From positions 372,001-436,000 of the forward strand of contig NZ_CP046804.1 in the NCBI RefSeq assembly GCF_009763805.1: DNA of 64,000 nt, read 5' to 3'. A program made the translations under genes and the position numbers. The notes below the pieces were generated by a model. It did not search any database, was not told where the DNA came from, and saw nothing but the letters and a program-made list of their open reading frames with translations. Within the stretch, counting starts at the first letter, position 1. Each line of letters starts with the position of its first letter. Source of the DNA: Vibrio cidicii. GTDB lineage: Bacteria; Pseudomonadota; Gammaproteobacteria; Enterobacterales; Vibrionaceae. Positions 1-9,358 of the stretch are shown one piece after another.

Positions 1-654
1 GGGCTGCTATTTATGCTGGTTGCCATCGTTTTGGGCGTTGGGCTGGCGATTTTGCTGGACCAAAATATTCGCCAAGAAGGGGCGATTCGTACCATCTATC
101 TCTACCCGATGGCACTGTCGTTTATCGTCACGGGCACGGCGTGGAAGTGGATTCTAAACCCCGGCCTCGGGATTGAAAAACTGATGCATGATTGGGGCTT
201 TACTGGTTTTGAGTTTGACTGGTTGGTGGACTCTGATATGGCGGTCTATACCTTGGTCATTGCGGCGGTCTGGCAATCGTCTGGTTTTGTCATGGCGATG
301 TTTTTAGCTGGGCTGCGCGGGATTGACGCTTCGATTGTCAAAGCGGCGCAAATTGATGGCGCGAGTCTGCCGACCATCTATTGGAAAATTATTTTACCTT
401 GTTTACGCCCGGTATTTTTCAGCGCAGTGATTATCACATCGCACATTGCGATTAAGAGTTTCGATTTGGTCACCGCTATGACCGCAGGTGGGCCGGGTTA
501 TTCCTCTGATTTACCTGCGCTATTTATGTACGCGCACTCCTTTACCCGCGGGCAGATCGGCCTTGGCGCAGCCAGTGCCATGATGATGCTGGCAGGCATT
601 CTTGCCATTTTGGTGCCGTATCTTTATTCCGAACTTAGGGAGAAGCGTTCATGA
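1..654 (+). CDS. Sugar ABC transporter permease, MalF/GtsB-like (5' end missing)
   Basis: Inner-membrane permease of a carbohydrate ABC importer. The reading frame is open from base 1, so the start lies upstream of the window; about 217 residues are visible. They hold several hydrophobic segments and the cytoplasmic EAA-type loop (KAAQIDGA followed by KIILP) that docks on the ATPase. The segments WQSSGFVMA and TAGGPGYSSDLP resemble the glucose/mannose GtsB permease of pseudomonads, from memory of that family. It overlaps the next permease by 4 bases (ATGA) and is in one operon with it and the ATPase. The substrate is an inference. Confidence 0.88.
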   Translation, partial: GLLFMLVAIVLGVGLAILLDQNIRQEGAIRTIYLYPMALSFIVTGTAWKWILNPGLGIEKLMHDWGFTGFEFDWLVDSDMAVYTLVIAAVWQSSGFVMAMFLAGLRGIDASIVKAAQIDGASLPTIYWKIILPCLRPVFFSAVIITSHIAIKSFDLVTAMTAGGPGYSSDLPALFMYAHSFTRGQIGLGAASAMMMLAGILAILVPYLYSELREKRS

Positions 655-1508
655 ACCGTCAAATAAACTTGGCCCGCCTGACGATTTACGCTGCCTTGAT
701 TTTCTTCTGCTTGGTGTATCTGATGCCGCTGTTTGTCATGGTGATCACCTCATTTAAAACCTTGCCCGATATCAAAGCAGGCAACTTGATGTCTTTGCCG
801 CAAGAGTGGGTGATGGATGCGTGGTACAAAGCGTGGAGCAGTGCCTGTACCGGGGTGAAATGTGAAGGGGTGCAAGGCTATTTTTGGAACTCCTTTCAGA
901 TGGTCATTCCGGCGGTGGCGATATCCACTTTGCTTGGCGCATTCAACGGCTACGTGGTAACCAAATGGCAATTTCGCGGCTCCAACCTGTTCTTCAGTTT
1001 GCTGCTGTTTGGCTGTTTTATTCCCTTTCAGGTGATTTTGTTACCGATGGCGGCTGTACTGGGCAAACTGGGTTTGGCTAACACCACCACAGGCTTGGTG
1101 CTGGTGCACGTTATCTATGGTATGGCGTTTACTACGCTGTTTTTCCGCAATTTCTACATTGGCGTACCGGATGAGTTGATCAAAGCCGCCAAGCTTGATG
1201 GCGCTGGTTTTTTCACCATTTTCTTTAAGATTTTGCTGCCGATTTCCACCCCGATCATCATGGTGACGGTGATTTGGCAATTTACCGCCATCTGGAACGA
1301 TTTCCTGTTTGGCGTGGTTTATTCCGGCTCAGAGACGCAGCCGATCACCGTGGCGCTGAACAACTTAGTCAACACCAGTACCGGGGTTAAAGAGTACAAC
1401 GTTGATATGGCGGCGGCGATCATCGCAGCGCTGCCGACGCTGTTGGTGTATGTATTAGCAGGCAAATATTTTGTGCGTGGTTTAACGGCAGGATCAGTAA
1501 AAGGATAA
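651..1508 (+). CDS. Sugar ABC transporter permease, MalG/GtsC-like
   Basis: Second inner-membrane permease of the same importer, 285 residues with about six hydrophobic segments and the EAA loop (KAAKLDGAGFF then KILLP). An insert after the first membrane segment carries two cysteines (SACTGVKCEG), a feature I associate with the GtsC glucose/mannose permease; the C-terminal VALNNLVNTSTGVKEYN fits the same family. It starts inside the stop of the preceding permease, so the two are translationally coupled. The ATPase gene follows 5 bases after its stop. Confidence 0.9.
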   Translation: MNRQINLARLTIYAALIFFCLVYLMPLFVMVITSFKTLPDIKAGNLMSLPQEWVMDAWYKAWSSACTGVKCEGVQGYFWNSFQMVIPAVAISTLLGAFNGYVVTKWQFRGSNLFFSLLLFGCFIPFQVILLPMAAVLGKLGLANTTTGLVLVHVIYGMAFTTLFFRNFYIGVPDELIKAAKLDGAGFFTIFFKILLPISTPIIMVTVIWQFTAIWNDFLFGVVYSGSETQPITVALNNLVNTSTGVKEYNVDMAAAIIAALPTLLVYVLAGKYFVRGLTAGSVKG

Positions 1509-1513
1509 GTAAC

Positions 1514-2627
1514 ATGGCAACTCTAGAACTCAAACAGATCCGCAAAACCTACGCGAAAGCGGACATTGAAACCCTCAAAGGAATCGATATCAGTATCGAC
1601 TCTGGCGAGTTTTTGATCCTCGTTGGCCCATCTGGCTGCGGAAAATCGACCCTGATGAACACCATTGCTGGGCTTGAGAACATCTCCTCAGGGCAAATTG
1701 TGATTGATGGGGTGAACGTGGCGGAGGTTGAACCGAAAGATCGCGACATCGCGATGGTGTTTCAATCCTATGCGCTCTATCCCAATATGACAGTGCGCGG
1801 CAATATCGAATTTGGCCTCAAGATCCGCAAGATGGCGAAAACCGAGATCGATGCCGAAGTGCAGCGCGTGGCGGAAATGCTGCAAATCGACCACTTGCTG
1901 GATCGCAAGCCGTCCCAGCTTTCTGGCGGTCAACGCCAGCGGGTGGCGATGGGGCGAGCACTGGCACGTCGGCCAAAACTCTACCTATTTGATGAGCCGC
2001 TATCGAACTTGGATGCCAAATTGCGCGTGGAAATGCGCCATCAAATTAAACGGTTACACCAGCAGCTCAATACCACCATCGTTTACGTGACCCACGATCA
2101 GATAGAAGCAATGACACTGGCAGACCGTATCGCGGTGATGAAAGACGGCATCTTACAACAGCTCGGTACCCCGCAGGAGATCTACAACAAACCAGCCAAC
2201 ATGTTTGTCGCCGGATTTATGGGTTCGCCTTCGATGAACTTTATTCACACTATGGTGGATCTGGATGAACAAGATCAGCCCGTGATTAAAGTGACGGGCG
2301 GCTGTGGGCAAGAGCATCACATTCGCTTGCCAGTGTCGATGCGGGAGCAAGACGGAAAGCAGGTGGTGATTGGCCTGCGCCCTGAGCACATCAGCGACAA
2401 ACCGAGTGATGATCAATCGGCGTCGACTTGTCTTAATCTTAAACTAGAGGTTTTGGAACCGACGGGGCCAGACACCATCGCGATGATCAAAGTCAACGAT
2501 CAAGAAGTGGCGTGCCGTTTATCGCCAGAAACTGCAAGCAAAAGTGGGCGATACCGCGCCGCTCTATTTCGACTTGTCTAAAGCGGTTTACTTCGACGCG
2601 CAAAGTCAGGCGCGCATCGAGTTCTAA
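1514..2627 (+). CDS. Sugar ABC transporter ATPase, MalK/UgpC family (frameshifted near its end)
   Basis: Cytoplasmic ATPase that energises the two permeases upstream. Walker A GPSGCGKST lies at about residues 38-46, the signature LSGGQ at about 135, Walker B LYLFDEP at about 156, followed by a C-terminal MalK-type regulatory (TOBE/OB) region. As written the frame stops at 2581 after a nonsensical tail. Removing one A from GAAAC at 2528-2532 restores a normal family C terminus (VGDTAPLYFDLSKAVYFD) ending at 2627, giving 370 residues. I read the extra base as a consensus error of the kind seen at many other sites in the window. Confidence 0.88.
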
Positions 2628-2634
2628 CCCGCTT

Positions 2635-2667
2635 GCGTCGTTTGTGCTTTCTCCGGGCAAACGACGC
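2635..2667 (+). terminator. Inverted repeat after the sugar ABC operon
   Basis: A perfect 10-bp stem, GCGTCGTTTG and CAAACGACGC, with a 13-base loop, starts 8 bases after the repaired stop of the ATPase gene. The trailing sequence is only weakly T-rich, so termination efficiency is uncertain. Confidence 0.55.
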
Positions 2668-2835
2668 CTCTATTTGCGTGTCCTCTATCGCGTTCGCAGT
2701 TGGCACAGGCTGCGACCGGCACAATCGGGGAGAGTGACCAGAGCGCTTGCTGTCTGGTGTGAGGACACGCCCTTCTTCTCCATTCCGTTCTCTTTTCACT
2801 TACTTATGCTGTTCCTGATTTAAGCACCCAGTATC

Positions 2836-2889
2836 AATGGGTCATTTCCCACCCTTTGGTGATTTTTAATGGGTCATTTTCCACCCATT
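2836..2889 (+). promoter_or_regulatory. Two palindromic upstream sites, probable DctD binding sites
   Basis: Two 22-bp near-copies lie at 2836-2857 and 2868-2889, 32 bp apart (about three helical turns). The second is a good palindrome with arms AATGGGT and ACCCATT; the first has a weaker right arm. They sit about 95-150 bp upstream of a sigma-54 promoter for dctP, the expected location for enhancer sites of a DctD-type activator, whose gene lies downstream in this window. Binding by DctD is an inference. Confidence 0.6.
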
Positions 2890-2982
2890 TCTAGAGTGAA
2901 TAACTAGTGAAATATTGTCTTTATATAAGTGAATTGATTTTATCTCATTGATTCTTAATGGTTATAAAATTGTTAGCAAATG

Positions 2983-2998
2983 TGGCCTGGTTGTTGCT
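2983..2998 (+). promoter_or_regulatory. Sigma-54 promoter of dctPQM
   Basis: TGGCCTGGTTGTTGCT matches the sigma-54 pattern TGGCAC-N5-TTGCW with exact GG to GC spacing. It lies 57 bases before the dctP start codon. The presence of a DctD-type sigma-54 activator gene next to the operon supports it. Confidence 0.75.
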
Positions 2999-3055
2999 CT
3001 TAGTGAAACATCAGTCCCCAAAGAAGGGGCTGCTTACTTCAACAAGGAGAACACA

Positions 3056-4054
3056 ATGTTTAAACCTCTTACCCTACTTGCTGCCTCTGTTCTTGCCGTG
3101 ACCAGCTTTAACGCCGCCGCGAACTGTGACCCGGGCGAAATCGTGATCAAGTTCAGCCACGTGACCAACACCGACAAACACCCGAAAGGGATCGCCGCTT
3201 CTCTGTTGGAAGAGCGCGTCAATAAGGAGATGAACGGTAAAGCGTGTATGCAGGTTTATCCAAACTCAACCCTTTACGATGACGATAAAGTGCTTGAGGC
3301 GATGCTCAACGGTGACGTGCAACTGGCTGCGCCGTCGCTTTCCAAATTCGAGAAGTTCACCAAGAAATACCGCATTTTTGACCTGCCTTTCCTTTTCGAT
3401 GATGTTGATGCTGTAGACCGTTTTCAAAACTCCGAAGCGGGCGAAAAGCTGAAAAACGCCATGAATCGTCGCGGTATTCGCGGCCTCGAATTTTGGCACA
3501 ACGGCATGAAACAGATTTCGGCCAGCAAACCCATTATGGTGCCAGCCGATGCCAAAGGCTTGAAATTCCGCGTTCAGGCGTCGGATGTGTTAGTGGCTCA
3601 GTTTGAGCAACTGGGCGCGAACCCACAGAAAATGTCTTTTGCCGAAGTGTACGGTGGTCTGCAAACCAAAGTTATCGATGGTCAAGAGAACACTTGGTCA
3701 AACATCTACGGTAAGAAGTTCTTCGAAGTTCAGGACGGCATTACCGAAACTAACCACGGCATTCTGGATTACTTGGTGGTGACATCAACCAAGTGGTGGG
3801 ATGGCCTGCCAAGCGATGTGCGCAATCAGCTCGCCACTATCTTGAAAGAAGTGACTGAAATGCGTAATGCCGAATCGAACAAAGTGGAGCTGGCGAACAG
3901 ACAGTACGTGATTGAAGCCGGGGGCGTGGTGCGCACCTTGACGCCAGAGCAGCGCCAAGAGTGGGTCACGGCGCTAACGCCAGTATGGAAAAAGTTTGAA
4001 AAAGATATCGGTTCTGATCTGATTGACGCAGCGCTGGCGTCAAACAAGAAATAA
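3056..4054 (+). CDS. dctP: TRAP transporter C4-dicarboxylate-binding protein DctP
   Basis: Periplasmic solute receptor of a TRAP importer for C4-dicarboxylates (malate, succinate, fumarate type), 332 residues. The start at 3056 is chosen because AAGGAG precedes it and it opens a clear signal peptide (MFKPLTLLAASVLAV, cleavage near AAA-N); an in-frame upstream extension to 2948 overlaps the promoter and has no ribosome site. The body is typical of DctP, with IKFSHV, the conserved arginine region LKFRVQAS and the QENTWSNIYG segment. It is first in an operon with dctQ and dctM and lies behind the sigma-54 promoter. Confidence 0.93.
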   Translation: MFKPLTLLAASVLAVTSFNAAANCDPGEIVIKFSHVTNTDKHPKGIAASLLEERVNKEMNGKACMQVYPNSTLYDDDKVLEAMLNGDVQLAAPSLSKFEKFTKKYRIFDLPFLFDDVDAVDRFQNSEAGEKLKNAMNRRGIRGLEFWHNGMKQISASKPIMVPADAKGLKFRVQASDVLVAQFEQLGANPQKMSFAEVYGGLQTKVIDGQENTWSNIYGKKFFEVQDGITETNHGILDYLVVTSTKWWDGLPSDVRNQLATILKEVTEMRNAESNKVELANRQYVIEAGGVVRTLTPEQRQEWVTALTPVWKKFEKDIGSDLIDAALASNKK

Positions 4055-4062
4055 CGAAAAAC

Positions 4063-4088
4063 GGCAGGCCTCAGCCGTGAGGCCTGCC
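4063..4088 (+). other. Hairpin between dctP and dctQ
   Basis: A perfect 11-bp stem (GGCAGGCCTCA / TGAGGCCTGCC) with a 4-base loop sits 8 bases after the dctP stop. It is followed by A-rich sequence and not by a T run, so it is more likely a 3'-end stabiliser giving extra DctP relative to the membrane subunits than a full terminator. That role is inferred from the usual layout of binding-protein operons. Confidence 0.6.
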
Positions 4089-4111
4089 AAAAATAAAGAG
4101 CGAAAGCGATT

Positions 4112-4780
4112 ATGGAACAATCAATGATGGCCAAAATCGGCCAGTTTACCGACCGAGTCGAAGAGGGGTTGATCGCCTTTTTCTTAGGGGCGATGACCTT
4201 GCTAACCTTCATCAACGTGGTGATGCGTTACCTGTTTAACGACAACATTTTATGGGCCTTGGAGCTGACGGTGTTTATGTTTGCCTGGATGGTGCTGGTC
4301 GGCGCGTCCTACGGCGTGAAGAAGCACTTCCATATCGGAGTCGATGTGGTCATCAATAAAGCCCCACCACAAGTTCGCAAAGTGCTGGCGTTGTTGGCCG
4401 TGGCTTGTTGTCTGGCGTTTGCCATCCTGCTGCTGATTGGCTCGTGGAATTACTGGTATCCGTTTGCCACTGAACGTGCTTGGTATGAGACCGACGATAT
4501 TCCGATGCCGGAGATGTTCCAATTTTTATCTGTGTGGTTTAACGAAGGGGAGCTGTATGAAAAGATCCCGCGTTTCCTTCCTTACATGGCATTGCCTATT
4601 GGTATGGGGCTGCTCACTTTCCGTTTTCTCCAAGTGGCTTGGCTTATTGTCACTAATCAACAAGATCGCATGATCGCGGGGCACGAAGCGGAAGAAGATT
4701 TAGAGAGCTTGAAAGCGGAGCTAAGCGGCGCAGAAGCCATCATGAGCAAACCGCAACAAACCGACAGCAAGGAGCGTTAA
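4112..4780 (+). CDS. dctQ: TRAP transporter small permease DctQ
   Basis: Small integral-membrane subunit of the TRAP importer, 222 residues with four hydrophobic segments. Family marks visible are VVMRYLFN in the first segment and WALELTVFMFAWMVLVGASYG in two parts around the second. A charged cytoplasmic tail rich in Glu and Lys follows the last segment. Alternative starts exist at 4124 and 4127. It sits between dctP and dctM; dctM starts 3 bases after its stop. Confidence 0.92.
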   Translation: MEQSMMAKIGQFTDRVEEGLIAFFLGAMTLLTFINVVMRYLFNDNILWALELTVFMFAWMVLVGASYGVKKHFHIGVDVVINKAPPQVRKVLALLAVACCLAFAILLLIGSWNYWYPFATERAWYETDDIPMPEMFQFLSVWFNEGELYEKIPRFLPYMALPIGMGLLTFRFLQVAWLIVTNQQDRMIAGHEAEEDLESLKAELSGAEAIMSKPQQTDSKER

Positions 4781-4783
4781 TCC

Positions 4784-6145
4784 ATGGATATTCTGATTCT
4801 GTTTTTGATGGTGATCGCCTTCATGCTGATTGGCGTGCCGATCGCCGTCTCGCTGGGCCTATCCAGCATTCTGTTTTTGATGTGGCATTCAGACGCCTCT
4901 CTCGCATCGGTGGCGCAGACGTTATTCAATGCTTTTGAAGGACACTACACGCTGCTGGCTATTCCTTTCTTCATTCTGGCGTCGAGCTTTATGTCGACTG
5001 GCGGGGTGGCCAAGCGGATTATTCGTTTCGCGATTGCGATGGTGGGTTGGTTTCGTGGTGGCCTAGCGATGGCGTCTGTGGTTGCCTGTATGATGTTTGC
5101 CGCGTTGTCGGGGTCTTCACCGGCAACGGTGGTGGCGATCGGTAGCATTGTGATTGCCGGGATGATCAAAAACGGCTACTCGAAAGAGTTTGCCGCCGGG
5201 GTAATTTGTAACGCGGGTACGCTCGGTATCTTGATCCCACCTTCTATCGTGATGGTGGTCTATTCGGCGGCAACCGACGTGTCGGTTGGGCGCATGTTCC
5301 TTGGCGGCGTGATTCCCGGTCTGCTGGCGGGATTGATGTTGATGGTGGCGATTTACATCGCCGCAAGAGTGAAAAACCTACCTAAGCAACCTTTTGTTGG
5401 CTGGAAAGAGGCGATGGCCGCCGCCAAAGACGCCAGTTGGGGCTTGCTGTTGGTGGTGATTATTCTCGGCGGTATCTACGGCGGTGTCTTCACCCCAACC
5501 GAAGCGGCTGCGGTGGCTGCTGTTTACTCGTTCTTTATCGCCAATTTCGTTTACAAAGACATGGGCCCGTTTGCCGACAAAGAGAACAGACGCCCGGCGC
5601 TAGTGAAAGTGGTCGAAACCTTTGTGCACAAAGATACGCAAAAAACGCTATTTGAAGCGGGTAAGCTGACCATCATGCTGCTGTTTATCATCGCTAACGC
5701 GCTGATTCTCAAACACGTACTGACCGAAGAACGCATTCCGCAGATGATCACAGAATCCATGCTGTCGGCAGGTCTTGGCCCAATTGCGTTCCTTATTGTG
5801 GTCAACGTGCTGCTGCTGATTGGTGGTCAGTTTATGGAACCATCCGGTCTGCTGATTATCGTCGCGCCACTGGTTTTCCCGATTGCGATTCAGCTTGGCA
5901 TTGACCCAATCCACCTTGGCATCATCATGGTGGTCAACATGGAGATTGGCATGATCACGCCACCGGTTGGCCTCAACCTGTTTGTGACCGCTGGGGTGGC
6001 ACGAATGTCGATGATGGGCGTGGTAAAAGCAGCGCTCCCTTGGGTGGCGGTGATGTTCCTGTTCTTAATTATCGTCACCTATATTCCATGGGTGTCGACG
6101 TGGCTGCCGACCACCTTGATGGGGCCGGAGATTATTACTAAATAG
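4784..6145 (+). CDS. dctM: TRAP transporter large permease DctM
   Basis: Large membrane subunit, the sodium-coupled channel of the TRAP importer, 453 residues with about 11-12 hydrophobic segments. Family motifs include the N-terminal GVPIAVSLGLSS, the AALSGSSPATVVAIGS loop, GTLGILIPPSI and, near the C terminus, MEIGMITPPVGLNLFV. Last gene of dctPQM, followed by a strong bidirectional terminator that separates it from the convergent dctDB genes. Confidence 0.94.
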   Translation: MDILILFLMVIAFMLIGVPIAVSLGLSSILFLMWHSDASLASVAQTLFNAFEGHYTLLAIPFFILASSFMSTGGVAKRIIRFAIAMVGWFRGGLAMASVVACMMFAALSGSSPATVVAIGSIVIAGMIKNGYSKEFAAGVICNAGTLGILIPPSIVMVVYSAATDVSVGRMFLGGVIPGLLAGLMLMVAIYIAARVKNLPKQPFVGWKEAMAAAKDASWGLLLVVIILGGIYGGVFTPTEAAAVAAVYSFFIANFVYKDMGPFADKENRRPALVKVVETFVHKDTQKTLFEAGKLTIMLLFIIANALILKHVLTEERIPQMITESMLSAGLGPIAFLIVVNVLLLIGGQFMEPSGLLIIVAPLVFPIAIQLGIDPIHLGIIMVVNMEIGMITPPVGLNLFVTAGVARMSMMGVVKAALPWVAVMFLFLIIVTYIPWVSTWLPTTLMGPEIITK

Positions 6146-6161
6146 CCGCTAATTAGGCCTA

Positions 6162-6200
6162 AAAAAGAGCCGCCTCGGCCTATTTGCCGAGGCGGCTTTG
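6162..6200. terminator. Bidirectional terminator between dctM and dctD
   Basis: An 11-bp perfect stem (GCCGCCTCGGC at 6169-6179, GCCGAGGCGGC at 6186-6196) with a 6-base loop. A run of A precedes it and TTTG follows, so it can end transcription of dctM on the plus strand and dctD on the minus strand. Confidence 0.85.
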
Positions 6201-6223
6201 TTATGAGGTCTTAATCATGAGAC

Positions 6224-7571
6224 TTAATCGTTTTTATAGTGACTTTTATCTAAATCGTAACGTTGCATCTTGTCGTAAAGCGTTTTGCGCGCCACTTTGA
6301 GTTTTTCCATCGTCTCCTTGATGCTCCCCCCGCACTCGAGCAGTGTTTGCTCGATGATGCTTTTCTCAAACTCCGCCACTTGTTCGACTAAGCTTTGTGC
6401 ATTGTTACTGACGCTGGGGAGATCGCCCAACTGTGCCAGTTTACCTAATAGTGTGTAGCGCTCAGCGGCGTTGCGCAGCTCTCTGACATTGCCCGGCCAA
6501 CTGTGGGCGAGCAGTTGTTGTAAATCGCTGCTATTGAGTGCCGGAACGGTTTTGCCGTAGCGGGAAGCTGCGACCAAGAGAAAGTGATGAAAGAGGGCTG
6601 GGATGTCCTCTTTGCGCTCGCGCAGAGGCGGCAGATCCAGCGTGACGACATTGAGGCGGTAGTACAAATCTTGACGAAATTCGCCTTGCGCAGCCGCTTG
6701 TTTGAGATCGACTTTGGTGGCTGCTATCACGCGAATATCGAGAGGTAACAATTGGTTTGAGCCGACGCGCTCAATCACTCGTTCCTGCAACACTCGCAAC
6801 AGGCGAATTTGCGCTTGCATCGGCATTGATTCAATTTCGTCCAAAAACAGCGTACCGCCTTGGGCGAACTCGAATTTTCCGATGCGCTGGCTGTCTGCGC
6901 CCGTGAAACGCGCCTTTCTCGTGTCCGTACAGCTCGCTTTCAATCAAATTTTCCGGCACTGCACCGCAGTTGACGGCGACAAAATTTTGCTCGCGGCGAC
7001 TACTTTGTTCATGAATCGATCGAGCAATCAGTTCCTTGCCGGTTCCCGTCTCGCCGAACAGTAAAATATCCGCGCTGGTATCGGCGATATGGCTGATGGT
7101 GTCGCGCAGCTCTTGAATACACGGGGTTTCTCCGATAATGCGTGGTCCGAGCGTTTTACTCGCTTTGAGCGACTGGCGCAGCGCTTGGTTTTCGTTGGTC
7201 AATTGGCGTTTTTCAATCGCCCGCTTGACCGTTTCGACCAAGTGCTCCGGCGAGAAAGGTTTCTCAATAAAATCGTACGCGCCTTGACGCAGTGCTTTCA
7301 CCGCCATGGAGATATCACCGTGACCAGTAATCATGATCACCGGCAGATCTTTATCACGATGGCTGAGAGTGCTAAGCAGATCCATCCCTGAGATCCCCGG
7401 TAAACAGATATCGGTTACCACCACACCGGGTTTGTCGTCTCCTTTCATCGCCAGCAGGGCGCTCTCGGCATCAGCAAAAAAACAGGCTTTAATATCCGCG
7501 AGCTCAAAGCTTTGCTCTATGGCCAGTCGCAGATCCGATTCATCGTCAATAAAGTACACTAGACACATCAT
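6224..7571 (-). CDS. dctD: Sigma-54 response regulator DctD (frameshifted in its GAFTGA loop)
   Basis: Activator of the dct promoter, 448 residues after repair. Order: receiver domain (phosphoacceptor Asp about 54 in VVTDICLPG), sigma-54 AAA+ domain (Walker A GETGTGKE, Walker B region GGTLFLDEIESMP), and a Fis-type helix-turn-helix at the C terminus. The frame breaks exactly in the sigma-54 contact loop: the plus strand reads GAAAC at 6905-6909, and removing one A restores GHEKGAFTGADSQR. It overlaps the dctB stop by 4 bases (ATGA), so dctB-dctD are coupled. The lesion matches the window-wide GAAC to GAAAC pattern, so the living cell probably has an intact gene. Confidence 0.9.
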
Positions 7572-9358
7572 GACACCTCTGTGTTAATCACCGGCAGCAC
7601 TACCGTGAAGCGAGCGCCGCCTAACGCGCTTGTGCTCACACTCAGTTTCCCTTTCATGCCGGAAAGAATTTGTTGTGAAATGGACAGGCCCAGCCCGAGA
7701 CCATTTTTTTTGGTGGTGTGGAAAGGCTCGCAAAGCGTTGAGAAAGCATTGAGTTCGATACCTGGCCCGTTGTCATCAATGTGGATGGCGACCACCGCGT
7801 TTGTACTTAACTCGACCGTGATCACTAGGCGTTTGTTGTCACACTCGCTCATCGCTTCCATCGCGTTTGTCAGCAAGTTAATCAGCACTTGTTCCAACTG
7901 AATGGTGTTGGCCAACAGCCAAATATCATCCTGAGGAAAATCAGTTTCCAGATGGACCCGCGCAGACTTAAGCGCGGGTTTCATCAACTCTTTGGTTGAG
8001 AGCAAAATCGGCACAAGTTTGGTTTCAACCAGCTCATCCCCTGTTGTCCTGCGCGCGAAAGAACGCAGCTGCTGGCTGATCTTCGCCATTCGGTCCGTAA
8101 GGGCAGATATCCGGCTGAGGTTGTCATCGACCCGGTCATAGCGTTCTTTGTGCAAAAACAGCTTGCCATTTTCTGCAAAACTGCGAATTGCCGCCAGCGG
8201 GTTGTTGAGCTCATGACTGATGCTGGCGGACATTTGCCCCAATACGGCCAGTTTGGCGGCTTGAATCAACTCATCTTGGGTGACGCGCAGCACTTGCTCG
8301 GTTTTAGCGCGTTGGGCAATTTCTGCCTGCAATTCGGCAGTGCGTTCCATCACCTGAAATTCGAGCTTTTGATTGGCCTCTTGCTGCAATTGTTCTATTT
8401 GACGGTGTTTTTGCTGGCGATGGTAATAAAGCTGTCCCAGCAGAAATAAGATAGCGAAAACCAGCGTCAAGACCAGCAGAGCGCCGAGAGTAGTAAACAC
8501 GATGGTGTGTTTGGATGAGAGTACGCGAATGGTGAGATCCAGCTCAGGTAGCGCATGAGAGGAGACCACCATAGTGGCAGAGCGATAATGACTGCCTTGA
8601 CGGATCTCACTGTGTTCGTTGGTGAGATCGCCGACAAAATTGAGTGATTCAATCTTTTGGTCGAGATATTGGCGTGATGCGCTGATCTGCGCCAAGGTCT
8701 CTTGGTTGAGAGGCGTTAGACTTTTGAACAGCCAGTCGGGATTACTCGACATAAATACAATTTGGTTGCGGTCACTAGCGACAAAAATACTGCGCTTTTC
8801 ACGCCAGTTTTCCTCTATCGAGGTAAGGTCCATTTTGACCACGACAACGCCAATCGGAGCGCCAGCATATGTCATGGGGTAGGAGTAGTAGTAGCCGCGC
8901 TGGCCAGAGGTTGACCCAAGGGCAAAGTACTGGCTCTGTTCGCCCACAATCGCCTGTTTGAAATAAGGGCGAAAAGCGAAGTTGCGACCAATAAAGGTGC
9001 GGTCGAGATTCCAGTTACTTGCGGCAATGGTGTTGCCAAATTGATCAATCAAATAGGTATCGACCGCTTTGATCACGTGATTGACCTCTTCCAAATAGCG
9101 ATTGGTGACATCGATTTGTGCGCTATTGTTCGGATGAAGCAAGGCTTGGATCAATGGCTCATCTTTGGAGAGTAACTGCGGAATATGGGCGTACTTATCC
9201 AATTTATTCTGAATATGGCTAGCAAAACGCTCTAATTGAGACTGGTGCTGCTGGAGGAGTGAAGCGTAGGTGGTTTGCCAAACCCAATGGCCAGTGAGTA
9301 TTAATGAAAAAAGGTAAAAGGCGATAAAAATCAAAACAGTGCGTCTGCGTTGTGACAT
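7568..9358 (-). CDS. dctB: Sensor histidine kinase DctB
   Basis: Membrane sensor for C4-dicarboxylates, 596 residues, partner of DctD. An N-terminal membrane segment (about 8-26) and a second one near 290-310 bracket a periplasmic double-Cache-type sensor with the segment FRPYFKQAIVG. A coiled coil rich in Gln/Glu follows, then the kinase core: H-box SISHELNNPLAA (His about 380), N-box LINLLTNAMEAM, DDNGPGIE and GLGLGLSISQQ. First gene of dctB-dctD, transcribed toward the dctPQM operon it controls. Confidence 0.92.
   Translation of the reverse strand: MSQRRRTVLIFIAFYLFSLILTGHWVWQTTYASLLQQHQSQLERFASHIQNKLDKYAHIPQLLSKDEPLIQALLHPNNSAQIDVTNRYLEEVNHVIKAVDTYLIDQFGNTIAASNWNLDRTFIGRNFAFRPYFKQAIVGEQSQYFALGSTSGQRGYYYSYPMTYAGAPIGVVVVKMDLTSIEENWREKRSIFVASDRNQIVFMSSNPDWLFKSLTPLNQETLAQISASRQYLDQKIESLNFVGDLTNEHSEIRQGSHYRSATMVVSSHALPELDLTIRVLSSKHTIVFTTLGALLVLTLVFAILFLLGQLYYHRQQKHRQIEQLQQEANQKLEFQVMERTAELQAEIAQRAKTEQVLRVTQDELIQAAKLAVLGQMSASISHELNNPLAAIRSFAENGKLFLHKERYDRVDDNLSRISALTDRMAKISQQLRSFARRTTGDELVETKLVPILLSTKELMKPALKSARVHLETDFPQDDIWLLANTIQLEQVLINLLTNAMEAMSECDNKRLVITVELSTNAVVAIHIDDNGPGIELNAFSTLCEPFHTTKKNGLGLGLSISQQILSGMKGKLSVSTSALGGARFTVVLPVINTEVS

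Noticed and set aside
2948..3055. N-terminal extension of dctP from 2948
   Set aside because: It overlaps the sigma-54 promoter, has no ribosome site, and precedes an obvious signal peptide starting at 3056.
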